Shown: positions 33,901 to 45,594 of the stretch, piece by piece | How the letters are laid out: each line of letters opens with the position of its first letter | How positions within the stretch are numbered: position 1 is the first letter of the stretch | From: Eurosta solidaginis | Taxonomy: Eukaryota; Arthropoda; Insecta; Diptera; Tephritidae | Direction: 5' to 3' | DNA: 64,000 nt | NCBI RefSeq assembly: GCF_040869045.1 | Contig: NC_090319.1 | Coordinates: 396,319,601 to 396,383,600, forward strand | The notes under the pieces: generated by a model | The model's database searches: none | Seen by the model: only the letters and a program-made list of their open reading frames with translations | What the model was told of the DNA's origin: nothing | Made by a program: the position numbers and the translations under genes

Positions 33901-35663
33901 CATTATATGCGATCTCACAAAATACTTGGTAGCAATCCCAGTCCCCAGCAAACATGCGCTAATAGTTGCTAAAGCTATATTCGAGCATTTCATTTTGATT
34001 TATGGCCCCATGAAAACAATCCTAACAGATATGGGATCCGAATACAAAAATAAATTATTCGAAGAACTGGGCAAATTGCTAAAAGTTGAGCACAAAAGCT
34101 CAACACCATACCATCATCAAACTTTGGGCACTGTAGAGCGTAGTCACAGAACGTTTAATGAATATGTACGCTCATACATATCCAGTGACAAAGATGATTG
34201 GGATGAATACCTAAAATATTTCGCGTACTGCTACAACACGACCCCATCGACCGTACACAACTATTGCCCTTATGAGCTTATATTTGCGAAAAATCCACCG
34301 AGGTACGAATTCTTAAATGAAAATAAAATAAGCCCAGTATATAATCACGAGGCATATGACAAGGAAATTAAATATAGACTTCAAATAGCACAACAAAGAG
34401 CTAGAAAATTGGTGAAAGAAGCTAAAGAAAAACAAAAAGTCAATTATGACAAAAGTAGCACCAGTAAGGAAATAAAATTAGGAGATTTAGTATTAGTAAG
34501 AGAAGAATATAGCCATAAGCTAGACCATAGATATAAAGGACGGTATAAAGTGAAGAAAATTGACGAAAATAACAATTTTACTTTAATACCACATAGAGAG
34601 GAGTCTAGTAATAAGAACAATAGGGATAAGGAATTAATAATCCATAAAAATAGACTTAAACCCATTTAAAATATCTTTTAGTAATTTAACAAATAATCAT
34701 TCCAATTTACCCGATTAATTAATAAAAATAATTTCTAAAAACAAGCGGATTTTAGATAGGTCGACACATTTAAAATCCGACAATAAAATAATAAAATAAA
34801 TAAAATAAACAAGATAAATAAAATAATTAAAATTTAAAAATTTCTATATCTACAAATTTAAAATTTTGAAAAAAAAATTAACTTATACAAAAACAAAAAA
34901 AAAATATATATGTAAAATGTAAACATTTTTGAAAAAAAAGAGGATATGCACTAAAATATAACAATAAAAATAGCAAGGTCAGCAAATCGAAAACAAATCA
35001 AACAAACTCTATCACTACAATATCAAGTAACAGTCAAATATCAAAATCATTGAAAATGTGACAAAGAGTCTTATACAATTGTTCACAAAACAATTATATA
35101 ACACTCTTTTTTCTAAGGCGGATGGTGTAGCATTATACGTCATACCCACTGTAATATAGCATTATGCTTCATACCCACTGTAACACACTTGCAATAATAC
35201 TCATCATAAACTCCAAATATATTTTAGTAATAATCATATTACAATATTGTCCAACATAAATTATTGAACTAACCCAGACGGTTAACCAACATCAATGGAA
35301 TGCCGAATATGAGACCCATATCCATTCACAGTTAATAAATTTTGAGTATACATACAAACATACAACCCATTGTGGGAAAATACCAAAACACTCAAATTGA
35401 TCTGCTGACGTTACTAAACAACATGTGCAAACCTACATGTATGGAGCCATGCATACAAAACTACATGTATACAAAGACTGTATACAAACGTACATGTATG
35501 CATTCTCCATTTCCTATGTACTTATTTTTAGTTATTAGTATTAAGATATTTATGAATGTATAGGTTAAGTCAATTACTATAAAAGACAAGAATTTATTTA
35601 ATAAAGCGAAGATTTAGTGTCGCACCTTCAAACGTGCAACGTCTTTTCATTCCTAATACTTCA
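30974..35663 (+). mobile_element. Gypsy-type LTR retrotransposon, U3
   Basis: 4690 bp at exactly the same hAT base as in U2, with the same GTGG duplication, deletion pattern and LTR differences. This shows that it was copied with the unit and not inserted anew. LTRs 30974-31509 and 35126-35663. Leader repeats 31755-31934 (the middle one has 'acatccag'). Small ORFs at 32429-32647 and about 32713-32868. Differences from U2 are a few single bases and A-run lengths. Confidence 0.93.
33590..34669 (+). CDS. Retrotransposon integrase, U3
   Basis: 359-residue open frame encoding the same protein as 24875-25954, with HHCC zinc domain, D-D-E catalytic triad and basic C-terminus. As in U2, the Met is probably internal to a lost polyprotein. 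No lesion is visible within the ORF. Confidence 0.88.
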   Translation: MYVTSPGKIREILQKYHDDPISGGHPGINRMIKKIKQSYSWKNMRGDINKYVNNCIHCNKNKINKHIKEPMTITETPPRAFDMVQIDTVGPLPRSINGNEYAVTIICDLTKYLVAIPVPSKHALIVAKAIFEHFILIYGPMKTILTDMGSEYKNKLFEELGKLLKVEHKSSTPYHHQTLGTVERSHRTFNEYVRSYISSDKDDWDEYLKYFAYCYNTTPSTVHNYCPYELIFAKNPPRYEFLNENKISPVYNHEAYDKEIKYRLQIAQQRARKLVKEAKEKQKVNYDKSSTSKEIKLGDLVLVREEYSHKLDHRYKGRYKVKKIDENNNFTLIPHREESSNKNNRDKELIIHKNRLKPI

Positions 35664-37793
35664 GTGGTCTCTTGCCATGGATATGAATATAGTTTTTTAC
35701 ATTGCATTTCTATAACAGTAATTTCATCTTCGTTAAAAGAGCCCTTTTCTGCCTTAAACGTATCAAATATTTTGGGCTTCACAACATTTAAAGCATTTTT
35801 TATAGCAAAAAACTCAATATTTTTTAAAGATTGGATATTCTGTGGTAGGCGTTGGCGTAGCTGCTCAATTAACTTGATAATAAAAGTCTGACAAAATTTC
35901 CGAATGCATTGTTCTGCATCTTCATCAATGCTACCTTCGTCTTTTTTTAATTTTATATATTCTTCAAAAGAATAATGAAATTGTGGAAATGGAGTTAAAT
36001 ATGTTGTAAGCGGAGAACACAAAGGCTGAACATTTTTACATGGAGATATTATTTGATTACATAGATCAGTGATCAACAAAACTAGCTCAGAAAAAAGTTT
36101 TGTGGGATCTGCATTATTCGATTCGAATAATTTATTAACTTTCTGAACTTCGCTTAGCAGCGGCTTTAAAAACTGAAGATATGCTAAATTAGTATCATTA
36201 TAAAGAGATGCCAACAACTTTGCTTTGTGGCATGTTTTCTTAAGTGCAGCAATTTTAAAATGTGTTCGCAGCTCCAGCCATTGATCTACTAATCGTTTGA
36301 TCGCCACTTCAATAGATAACCACCTAGTATCACATGCCCTGACAATTTGTATTGGTTGCAGTCCATCATTAATGGCAGAAAAAATGGCTCTGTATTGATT
36401 TTGTCTTGCAGCAGACTTGGAAAACCAATTATACGTTTCTGCCACAAGAAATTCTATTTCACTAGGAATAATTTTGGATGCGGTAGAGACAGCTATATGT
36501 ATCGAATGACAAATACATGGTACTAGTTTTATTTTCGGATTGAGCCCTTTCAATCAATGACACCGGTCATAACATTAGCATTGTCCGTTCCTAGACCTAC
36601 CTTATTTTCTATGCGTAAATTGCACTCTTCCAGCGACTTAAGAATTGATTCAACAATGCCCTCCGATGTATAGTCTTTTAGGTCAGCTAATTTTAAAAAC
36701 AATTTATAATTTGTTTGGAACTTTCGCTATAGTAACGAAAGACAATACCCAGATACTTTTTCACGCTAATGTCAGTTGACTCGTCTATTATCAGACTAAA
36801 CTTATTTGTTTTAATGTCATCCATTAATAATTTTTTGAAATGAGGAAATAATAAATTTTTTATGACAGCGCTACCTTTTGTCCTACCAAGCTTTAAACTG
36901 GCTGCAGTTTCACTATCGTCAAATATATGTTTTTGTAATTGTATCAGATGATCAACAGATAAAATCGATGTATGCGCAGCAATATAAACTGCATTTGCTA
37001 ATTCTGCCTTTAAAAAAATAAATAAATGTAAGGCGCGATAACCTCCGAAGATCTCTAAGGCCGAGCTTCTCTTCCAATTTGCATCGTGCTCCTCTTGATT
37101 TTCTCTACAAATTGGCCGGAAGGGACCTACATGTTTTATGCCGACTCCGAACGGCATCTGCAAGGCAGATGAGTTTTCACTGAGAGCTTTTTATGGCAGA
37201 AATACACTCGGAGCGCTTCCTAAACTCTGCCGAGGGGCGACCCCGCTTAGACAAATTTTCTTCCAATTGAAAAACCTTATTTCTAAAATTTTGATGTTGA
37301 TTTGCCCGGGGTGTGAACACAGGGCATACGGTGTGGTAGGCGGAGCACGCTACCATCACACCACGGTGGTCTGCCTTTACTACACTGTTATTTACCGTCA
37401 CTGATCGAAAAGGTAAAGGTGGTTGTATACCCCGGGAAAAAGGAGACATTGCATTTGCATGCTTTTTAGTTTTCGCATGTAAAATCAAGCCATACAACTT
37501 CGGCTTCAATATGCAGTGACAATATTTGCAAGAAATATTGTCTCCATCGTAGCTAACCCACTTCTCAAATCGTTTGTCCTTCAACCAAGATGATCGAAAG
37601 CCTTGCTTGTACTTTCTAAGGTGAAAAATTAAACACAAAATAATGCACCAATTCACCAAGAAAATACAACCTCTTTTCACTTGTACACGGATTTTCGTCA
37701 GTGCTGCTATCGCTGCTGTCATTCTTAAAATAAAAAGGTGTAATAAGCAAAGAATTTCAATATAAAAACGGCTAATTTGTAATACCTTTCCAT
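35664..37793 (-). pseudogene. hAT transposase N-terminal and catalytic part, U3
   Basis: Met at 37793 by the same two-intron model. SINE at 37013-37369. The long frame 36553-35594 matches the U2 frame except for single substitutions such as 'ttacattgc' for 'ttccattgc'. Shares the 20-base loss near 36556 with U2 and U4. Confidence 0.8.
37013..37369 (-). mobile_element. SINE in hAT transposase gene, U3
   Basis: 357 bp with TSD TCTGCCTTTA at 37003-37012 and 37370-37379. It carries the same B-box change as U2. Confidence 0.93.
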
Positions 37794-38146
37794 TTCGACG
37801 GTCTATTATGAAAAAACGTGCACATGAATAAGCGATTGACTATTAAATTTGGAAGTAGCAATTCGATTACATACCAATAATCGATATAATAAAAATGTAT
37901 TGGGCATGCCAGGCTACCAACTTTTGAACAATTTGATAGCCATAAGGCAGAGTGCACACGGTCGATATTTATATTCTAAAAAGTTCTGTGAAAATAATTT
38001 GGCAAATTACAAAATTTTTTTAGCTAAAATAGCTAACTTGATTAAAAAAATAGCTAATAGCTAAACCCGAATTTCTATAGCTAAACGCCGAAAAAAATAG
38101 CTAAATCTAGCTATAAAATAGCTAAAATGGCATCAATGGTTTCAAG

Positions 38147-39358
38147 CCATAGGTCGGCAAAGGTACCCCATCTGGGTATTACGCTCTTCACACGTATTCT
38201 TATGCTCTTCATTTCAGAAAATCAGTTGCGCCACAGTGGGGTTACATGCCAACCTAATAAAACCGTACTGCGTTTTTTTTAGTACACGCAAACAACCGGC
38301 GTTTTTTGCTCTTAACCCAAATAAGCATGCGTTGCGACAATGTAAAACATGTGTGCAAATGTCAAATCTAAATGGTTACGCAGAACAAAAATTGGAAATC
38401 GAGTTAGGTTTACACGCAGCAAATTCAATTTGGGTTGCTTCCATACGAGTTGTATGTGCATGAGACATTTTTGACAGAAAATGACCTGCGTGCGTTTATA
38501 TTAGGTTGACATGTTAGAACAGAATTTTCATGCCAGTCGTGTTGCAGACAGCAAAGGGATGACACGTATCGTCGCTTTGTTCATATTTTTTATGCAATAG
38601 TAATAAATTATAGAAATGCGGAAACCGCGTTTAACAGAATCTGTCAAGCAGAGTTAGTTAAGTAATGTTAGGCAAGGAAACATTTTTTAGGCGATGTTTT
38701 AATAAAAAAATTGTTGTGAAACTGTGAGCAGATTTTTTCTAACATGAAATATTTTCCTCGGCACCCAAAAATACCTTCGCTTTGAGTTTTCATCAAAACG
38801 GAAGTGTTTCTTAGCGCCGCAAAAAATATAATTCTTAATTTTGCATGCTCTCATTAACATATATACTTTTATGGCAATTTCTTGTTAGCAATGCATTTGA
38901 CAAATTTCTGGAAGTCAATCTGCCCCTTTGCTTTGAACAGATGAATTTAATGTCAGGAAAAATGTGCTCACAGAAGAATGTTGATGGGAAAAATGACAAA
39001 GATTTGTAAAAAATTTGCTATATAAATTTCTCCAGAAATCGGTAATATCTGCTTCATCATTAACTGACATTTCGCTTCTTAGAATTAATAATTCTTTTTG
39101 AATTTCAAATGAATATTGGGTTATGTCACAAGCTAACGGACTTTCAAATATGTCAATTAAGGGCTTAATTTTTCGAAAGTCTTGAAATCTGTCTTCAAAG
39201 TTGAAAAAGGGGCTTCCAATAACTTCGTGTGTTCATTGTTTACTTTTAAAATATCAATACTGTTAATTAAGATGTAGGTTTGGGGAAAACTTGAATAATC
39301 CCCAGCTTTGATTTCAGAAAGTAGTAAAAATAAAATAGTTTGAAAATGAATAACTTCT
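38147..39358 (-). other. Duplicated flank with Charlie-like hAT fragment, U3
   Basis: Matches the U2 flank. The transposase fragment (about 38910-39215) has lost a base at 'aaaaaggggcttcc', breaking the frame that is open in U2. Ends at the U4 junction. Confidence 0.8.
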
Positions 39359-39461
39359 CAAAATCATCTTCTTCGTTTAATTCACATGTTGAATCGTATA
39401 TATTTCCTGAATTCATTGATTTTATGAGATCACTAGGTATACTAAAGTTATGACAACATTT

Positions 39462-41816
39462 TCAAAGTCTCTTAAGACCGTATCTAATAGTTAATAAAGA
39501 TATTAACATCAAAATCTGCATTCTATTCCTTTGCTTAGTTTTTATTAAATTCATTACAGACAAACTTCGTTCTATTTCCGCATTACTAAGCGGTAGGATT
39601 AGCAAATTAAATACGAACTGTTGTAATTCCTCAAACGCATTTTCATTAATGGCATTTCTAAACTCTCTTACCTCTATCCAAAACTTGACTGTAGAATTGT
39701 TCTCTTGCCATGGATATGAATATAGTTTTTTCCATTGCATTTCTATAACAGTAATTTCATCTTCGTTAAAAGAGCCCTTTTCTGCCTTAAACGTATCAAA
39801 TATTTTGGGCTTCACAACATTTAAAGCATTTTTTATAGCAAAAAACTCAATATTTTTTAAAGATTGGATATTCTGTGGTAGGCGTTGGCGTACCTGCTCA
39901 ATTAACTTGATAATAAAAGTCTGAAAAAATTTCCGAATGCATTGTTCTGCATCTTCATCATTGCTACCTTCGTCTTTTTTTAATTTTATATATTCTTCAA
40001 AATAATAATGAAATTGTGGAAATGGAGTTAAATATGTTGTAAGCGGAGAACACAAAGGGTCAACATTTTTGCATGGAGATATTATTTGATTACATAGATC
40101 AGTGATCAACAAAACTAGCTCAGAAAAAAGTTTTGTGGGATCTGCATCATTCGATTCGAATAATTTATTAACTTTCTGAACTTCGCTTAGCAGCGGCTTT
40201 AAAAACTGAAGATATGCTAAATTAGTATCATTATAAAGAGATGCCAATAACTTTGCTTTGTGGCATGTTTCCTTGAGTGCAGCAATTTTAAAATGTGTTC
40301 GCAGCTCCAGCCATTGATCTACTAATCGTTTGATCGCCACTTCAATAGATAACCACCTAGTATCACATGCCCTGACAATTTGTATTGGTTGCAGTCCATC
40401 ATTAATGGTAGAAAAAATGGCTCTGTATTGATTTTGTCTTGCAGCAGACTTGGAAACCCAATTATACGTTCTGCCACAAGAAATTCTATTTCACTAGGAA
40501 TAATTTTGGATGCGGTAGAGACAGCTATCTGTATCGAATGACAAATACATGGTACTAGTTTTATTTTCGGATTGAGCCCTTTCAATCAATGACACCGGTC
40601 ATAACATTAGCATTTTCCGTTCCTAGACCTACCATATTTTCTATGCGTAAATTGCACTCTTCCAGCGACTTAAGAATTGATTCAACAATGCCCTCCGATG
40701 TATAGTCTTTTAGCTCAGCTAATTTTAAAAACAATTTATAATTTGTTTGGAACTTTCGCTATAGTAACGAAAGACAATACCCAGATACTTTTTCACGCTA
40801 ATGTCAGTTGACTCGTCTATTATCAGGCTAAACTTATTTGTTTTAATGTCATCCATTAATAATTTTTTGAATTGAGGAAATAATACATTTTTTATGACAG
40901 CGCTATATTTTGTCCTACCAAGCTTTAAACTGGCTGCAGTTTCACTATCGTCAAATATATGTCTTTGTAATTGTATCAGATGATCAACAGATAAAATCGA
41001 TGTATGCGCAGCAATATAAACTGCATTTGCTAATTCTACCTTTAAAAAAATAAATAAATGTAAGGCGCGATAACCTCCGAAGATCTCTAAGGCCGAGCTT
41101 CTCTTCCAATTTGCATCGTGCTCCTCTTGATTTTCCCTACAAATTGGCCGGAAGGGCCTACATGTTTTATGCCGACTCCGAACGGCATCTGCAAGGCAGA
41201 TAAGTTTTCACTGAGAGCTTTTCATGTACACTCGGAGCACTTGCCAAACTCTGCCGAGGGGCGACCCCGCTTAGAAAAATTTTCTTCTAATTGAAAAACC
41301 TTATTTCTAAAATTTTGATGTTGATTTGCCCGGGGTGTGAACCCATGGCATACGGTGTGGTAGGCGGAGCACCCTACCATCACACCACGGTGGTCTGCCT
41401 TTACTACGCTGTTATTTACCGTCATTGATCGAAAAGGTAAAGGTGGTTGTATACCCCGGGAAAAAGGAGACATTGCATTTGCATGGTTTTAGTTTTCGCA
41501 TGTAAAATCAAGCCATACAACTTCGGCTTCAATATGCAGTGACAATATTTGCAAGCAATATTGTCTCCATCGTAGCTAGCCCACTTCTCAAATTGTTTGT
41601 CCTTCAACCAAGATGATCGAAAGCCTTGCCTGTACTTTCTAAGGTGAAAAATTAAACACAAAATAATGCACCAATTCACCAAGAAAATACAACTTCTTTT
41701 CACTTGTACACGGCTTTTCGTCAGTGCTGCTATCGCTGCTGTCATTCCTAAAATAAAAAGGTGTAATAAACAAAGAATTTCAATATAAAAACGGCTAATT
41801 TGTAATACCTTTCCAT
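39462..41816 (-). pseudogene. hAT transposase, U4 copy
   Basis: Met at 41816. A 292-residue frame (40340-39462) covers the distal catalytic and dimerisation regions without LTR interruption. It ends early because the codon after LKRL became a stop. Two further frame changes lie near 40480 and 40590, and the SINE is at 41045-41393. Ser replaces Phe in the dimerisation motif (IERSLSVMN reading). Confidence 0.8.
41045..41393 (-). mobile_element. SINE in hAT transposase gene, U4
   Basis: About 349 bp, the same site; the left duplication has one change (TCTACCTTTA, 41035-41044), the right is TCTGCCTTTA (41394-41403). It lacks 10 bases (ggcagaaata) after 'ttttcat' near 41225. Confidence 0.92.
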
Positions 41817-42628
41817 TTCGACGGTCTATTATGAAAAAACGTGCACATGAATAAGCGATTGACTATTAAATTTGGAAGTAGCAATTCGATTACATACCAA
41901 TAATCGATATAATAAAAATGTATTGGGCATGCCAGACTACCAACTTTTGAACAATTTGATAGCCATAAGGCAGAGTGCACACGGTCAATATTTATATTCT
42001 AAAAAGTTCTGTGAAAATAATTTGGCAAATTACAAAATTTTTTTAGCTAAAATAGCTAACTCGATTAAAAAAATAGTTAATAGCTAAACCCGAATTTCTA
42101 TAGCTAAACACCGAAAAAAATAGCTAAATCTAGCTATAAAATAGCTAAAATGGCATCAATGGTTTCAAGCCATAGGTCGGCAAAGGTACCCCATCTGTGT
42201 ATTACGCTCTTCACACGTATTCTTATGCTCTTCATTTCAGTTGCTGTTGAGAGCGAAAAATCAATTGCGCCACAGTGGGGTTACATGCCAACCTAATAAA
42301 ACCGTACTGCGTTTTTTTAGCGCACGCAAACAACCGGCGTTTTTTGCTCTTAACCCAAATAAGCATGCGTTGCGACAATGTAAAACATGTGTGCAAATGT
42401 CAAATCTAAATGGTTACGCAGAACAAAAATTGGAAATCGAGTTAGGTTTACACGCAGCAAATTCAATTTGGGTTGCTCTCATACGAGTTGTATGTGCATG
42501 AGACATTTTTGACAGAAAATGACCTGCGTGCGTTTATATTAGGTTGGCATGTTAGAACAGAATTTTCATGCCAGTCGTGTTGCAGACAGCAAAGGGATGA
42601 CACGTATCGTCGCTTTGTTCATATTTTT

Positions 42629-43050
42629 TATGCAATAGCAATAAATTATAGAAATGCGGAAACCGCGTTTAACAGAATCTGTCAAGCAGAGTTAGTTAAA
42701 TAATGTTAGGCAAGGAAACATTTTTTAGGCGATGTTTTAATAAAAAAAATTGTTGTGAAACTGTGAGCAGATTTTTTCTAACATGAAATATTTTCCTCGG
42801 CACCCAAAAATCCCTTCGCTTTGAGTTTTCATCAAAACGATAGCAATAGCAATAAATTATAGAAATGCGGAAACCGCGTTTAACAGAATCTGTCAAGCAG
42901 AGTTAGTTAAATAATGTTAGGCAAGGAAACATTTTTTAGGCGATGTTTTAATAAAAAAAATTGTTGTGAAACTGTGAGCAGATTTTTTCTAACATGAAAT
43001 ATTTTCCTCGGCACCCAAAAATCCCTTCGCTTTGAGTTTTCATCAAAACG
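42629..43050. repeat. 211-bp tandem duplication in U4
   Basis: The block containing 'ataaattatagaaatgcgga' occurs at 42641 and 42852 (period 211). The junction is 'catcaaaacgatagcaatag' near 42835. Absent from U1-U3. Confidence 0.9.
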
Positions 43051-43064
43051 GAAGTGTTTCTTAG

Positions 43065-43123
43065 GTTAGGTTGGGTGGTAGCTTCCCTGATAGAGGAAGC
43101 TCACTTGGACAATATGACGGTCC
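43065..43123. mobile_element. Short SINE-like insertion, U4 only
   Basis: 59 bases starting 'gttaggttgggtggtagctt', flanked by GTTTCTTAG at 43056-43064 and 43124-43132. U1-U3 have a single uninterrupted GTTTCTTAGCG. The GGTTAGGTT-type sequence is, as I recall, common in fly genomes. It is probably a truncated retroposon. Confidence 0.7.
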
Positions 43124-43246
43124 GTTTCTTAGCGCCGCAAAAAATATAATTCTTAATTTTGCATGCTCTCATTAACATACATATGTATATACTTTTATGG
43201 CAATTTCTTGTTAGCAATGCATTTGACAAATTTCTGGAAGTCAATC

Positions 43247-44325
43247 GATGTTACTGCGCCAAATGCTCAGCGACAACTAAACTAAAGAGAATAAGAATAC
43301 GTGTGAATTGAGTCTGCACAATTGTGCCATTATTTGCCGATGTCTGGCTTGGAGCGAAGCTCTGCTTTAAAATCGTTGATTTGAGCACGCAAACGACGAT
43401 CTTCATCCAGCGACGATTTCAACAGACAAAAATTCTCAGTCAAATTCTAAACAAAAATTCCGTGCGAGTTTTTTCCTTATCCCGTTCCTCGTATTCTAAA
43501 TAAAAATTCCTTGTGAGTTTTTTCACTTCTCCCTTTCCTCCTATTCTGAACAATGTTCGAAAAAGCGGAAACCGGTTATGGGAGAAAAGTAGGTATTATG
43601 AATGTGAGGGAGAGGGAGATTTCTCTGCCATTTCATAGGAGTTTTTTCACTTGTTAATTTAAAAGGAATGCATCAAAATAGTTAAAGGAAATTGGTTCTT
43701 TTAAGATAGAACACTTATTTGTACAAATTTGTGCGAAAATATGTATGTACATTCTACCACAATATTCTCACTGTTAATACAACAACCACAATATTCTTTA
43801 TTTTAAGTCGAAAAGTATATCATAAGCAACGGAAGAGCTCTTGGTATATTTGATGCAGCTATCCAGAAATTGCGCAAGTATTTTTTAAGAAGGCTTAAAT
43901 AGATTTTGGCATATGGTGAAAGGCGAACTCAACTCAACTTGGCCGCCAGAAAATTGCTTTGCTGGATGAAAGCAGGCAACTCCGCCGGATTTGTATTATC
44001 CTCTGTTGATGTAGCTGTGGCACTAATTCATTACTCATTTCAGTGAATACCACATGAAATGCAATACTGTGCATTGTTTATAACTTATTTCTAAATTTCA
44101 AACAAATTCGCAACAATAATTAAACTTTTAAATTTTTTAAACAAAGTAAGAAATGCGCAACGAAATTTCAATTGACAAAACAGCTGACTTCGAAAATTCG
44201 AAATTCCCCAATTATTGTTCTCCCTAGGAGAAAAGAATAGGAGGAATTTTTCCGCGGAAATAAAAAATCCGCGAGAACAAAATTCCGCGAGAATATTTAG
44301 AATTGGTCTGTCTGTATTATTTGCC
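43247..44325. other. Unclassified AT-rich DNA with diverged repeats
   Basis: No coding region. A pair of about 53-bp direct repeats lies at 43447-43555 ('attctaaacaaaaattccgt' and 'attctaaataaaaattcctt'). Related motifs in inverted orientation occur at 44240-44310 ('tccgcgagaacaaaattccg'). This may be an old palindromic transposon, but its ends could not be set. Confidence 0.4.
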
Positions 44326-44328
44326 TTA

Positions 44329-44659
44329 AGGGCCCATTACTGATACTTAGCATAGACTTGACTTGACTTGAGAACTGTCACTTACAGTTCTGTTAAATTA
44401 ACATTGCATGTTACTGATTATTCAAAACTTAGCAACACTTAACTTGAGTTAGAAGTCTATTGAATTTTGATTTTGTAAGTTCTAAGTGACGTTTACATTT
44501 TGAGATGCCATTTGCTTCTTTCCATTTCATTTTGACATTTTGTCATACAAATTGTCATTTATTGATTATGATGCCAGATTGTATGCGCTAAGGGGAGTAT
44601 AATCGTGGCTAAGTTGCCAAGTTAAGTAAAGTCTATGCTAAGTATCAGTAATGGCCCCT
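44329..44659. mobile_element. 331-bp MITE, PIF/Harbinger-like
   Basis: Terminal inverted repeats of about 39 bp with three mismatches: AGGGCCCATTACTGATACTT at the left and AGGGGCCATTACTGATACTT on the opposite strand at the right. The 3-bp duplication TTA flanks it (44326-44328 and 44660-44662). TTA-type duplications and GGGCC-like ends suit PIF/Harbinger MITEs (inference). The interior is non-coding. Confidence 0.85.
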
Positions 44660-44662
44660 TTA

Positions 44663-45060
44663 AGCACGGCAATTTCACTCATTAGAGACTTTAACGTTAA
44701 TTGAATATTGCATACACTTTAATAATTGATTTTATTGTTATTATCAGCATCAACAAGTGAGCCACTGCACAATGAACAATTTTCAGTTGTTGGCGTTGCG
44801 CCAAGAGTTGGGGACGGCGAGCGAATAGAACTGCCACGCTCATACACACAAGTCTCTTTGGTCCATTTGGATCAAAAATGGTCCTTTCCAACCCTATTTG
44901 GTCCGCTGCACTATGGAAAATAAAGGCCTGTTTCTGTTTAAAAATCAATAACTTTTTTATTTCTGAATATTATGTTCTAAAATTTTGCACAAATATAGAA
45001 TAGGGTATATGGCTTCAAACTGAATGTAATTTATTATGATTTAATTTAATACCATACCTT
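44663..45060. other. Unclassified spacer
   Basis: No recognisable element. Short ORFs on both strands at 44697-44948 overlap each other and have no known motif. Confidence 0.5.
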
Positions 45061-45181
45061 AAAAAAGAAGCCATAACGCTTACCGACATCGAGCTCATGG
45101 CAGAAACCCAAAACATTATAAAAAGTATTTTATTTAAAAGCAGCTATTCCCAGAAGCTCATTGACAGGCTTCTAGAAAATA

Positions 45182-45538
45182 AAAAAAAATAAATGTAAGG
45201 CGCGATAACCTCCGAAGAGATCTAAGGCCGAGCTTCTCATCCAATTTGCGTCGTGCTCCTCTTGATTTTCCCTACAAATCGGCCGGACGGGACCTACATG
45301 TTTTATGCCGACTCCGAACGGCATCTGCAAGGCAGATGAGTTTTCACTGAGAGCTTTTCATGGCAGAAATACACCCGGAGTGCTTGCCAAACACTGCCGA
45401 GTGGCGACCCCGTTTAGAAAAATTTTCTTCTAATTGAAAAATCTTATTTCTAAAATTTTGATGTTGCTTTGCCCGGGAGTTGAACCCAGGGCATACGGTG
45501 TGATAGGCGGAGCACGCTACCATCACACCACGGTGGCC
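45182..45538 (-). mobile_element. SINE inside the Penelope-like element
   Basis: 357 bp, minus strand, with a 14-bp duplication GCTTCTAGAAAATA at 45168-45181 and 45539-45552. Its B-box region reads 'cccgggagttgaacccaggg' on the plus strand, closest of all copies to a canonical tRNA B box (GGTTCAA). It is probably nearest to the source sequence. Confidence 0.93.
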
Positions 45539-45594
45539 GCTTCTAGAAAATACAAAGGAAAAAATACGCAAAGAGGAAAAGGAAACATCTAATT

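Larger units (their letters stand above)
30641..38138 (-). mobile_element. hAT transposon, truncated copy in U3, split by an LTR element
   Basis: Near-identical to U2: starts at the junction, is interrupted at 30974-35663, and ends at the hAT right terminus 38138 followed by GTTTCAAG (38139-38146). Confidence 0.9.
39359..42161 (-). mobile_element. hAT transposon, truncated LTR-free copy in U4
   Basis: Same left junction as U2 and U3 but uninterrupted at the LTR site (sequence 'gtagaattgttctcttgcc' near 39690). Ends at 42161, followed by GTTTCAAG (42162-42169). Confidence 0.9.
17844..43246. repeat. Four-unit tandem segmental duplication (U1-U4)
   Basis: The junction 'cttctcaaaatcatcttc' marks unit starts at 21925 (U2), 30641 (U3) and 39359 (U4); the matching point in the first hAT copy is 17844. 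U1 is 4081 bp. U2 is 8716 bp and U3 8718 bp because each carries a 4.69-kb LTR element. U4 is LTR-free and loses homology at 43246, inside the flank. Each unit contains, left to right, hAT transposase C-terminus to N-terminus (minus strand), SINE, hAT right end, target duplication GTTTCAAG, and a 1.2-kb flank with a second hAT fragment. The arrangement is head-to-tail, so it arose by tandem duplication and not by independent transposition. Confidence 0.93.
42170..43246. other. Duplicated flank, U4, rearranged
   Basis: Homologous to the other flanks until 43246 ('ctggaagtcaat'), after which the sequence is unrelated. The part with most of the Charlie-like fragment is absent. It contains a private 2 x 211-bp tandem duplication and a 59-bp insertion. 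Confidence 0.85.

Noticed and set aside
43420..44320. A long palindromic transposon
   Set aside because: Inverted similarity between the two sides is diffuse, and ends and target duplication could not be fixed, so it is only described as unclassified.
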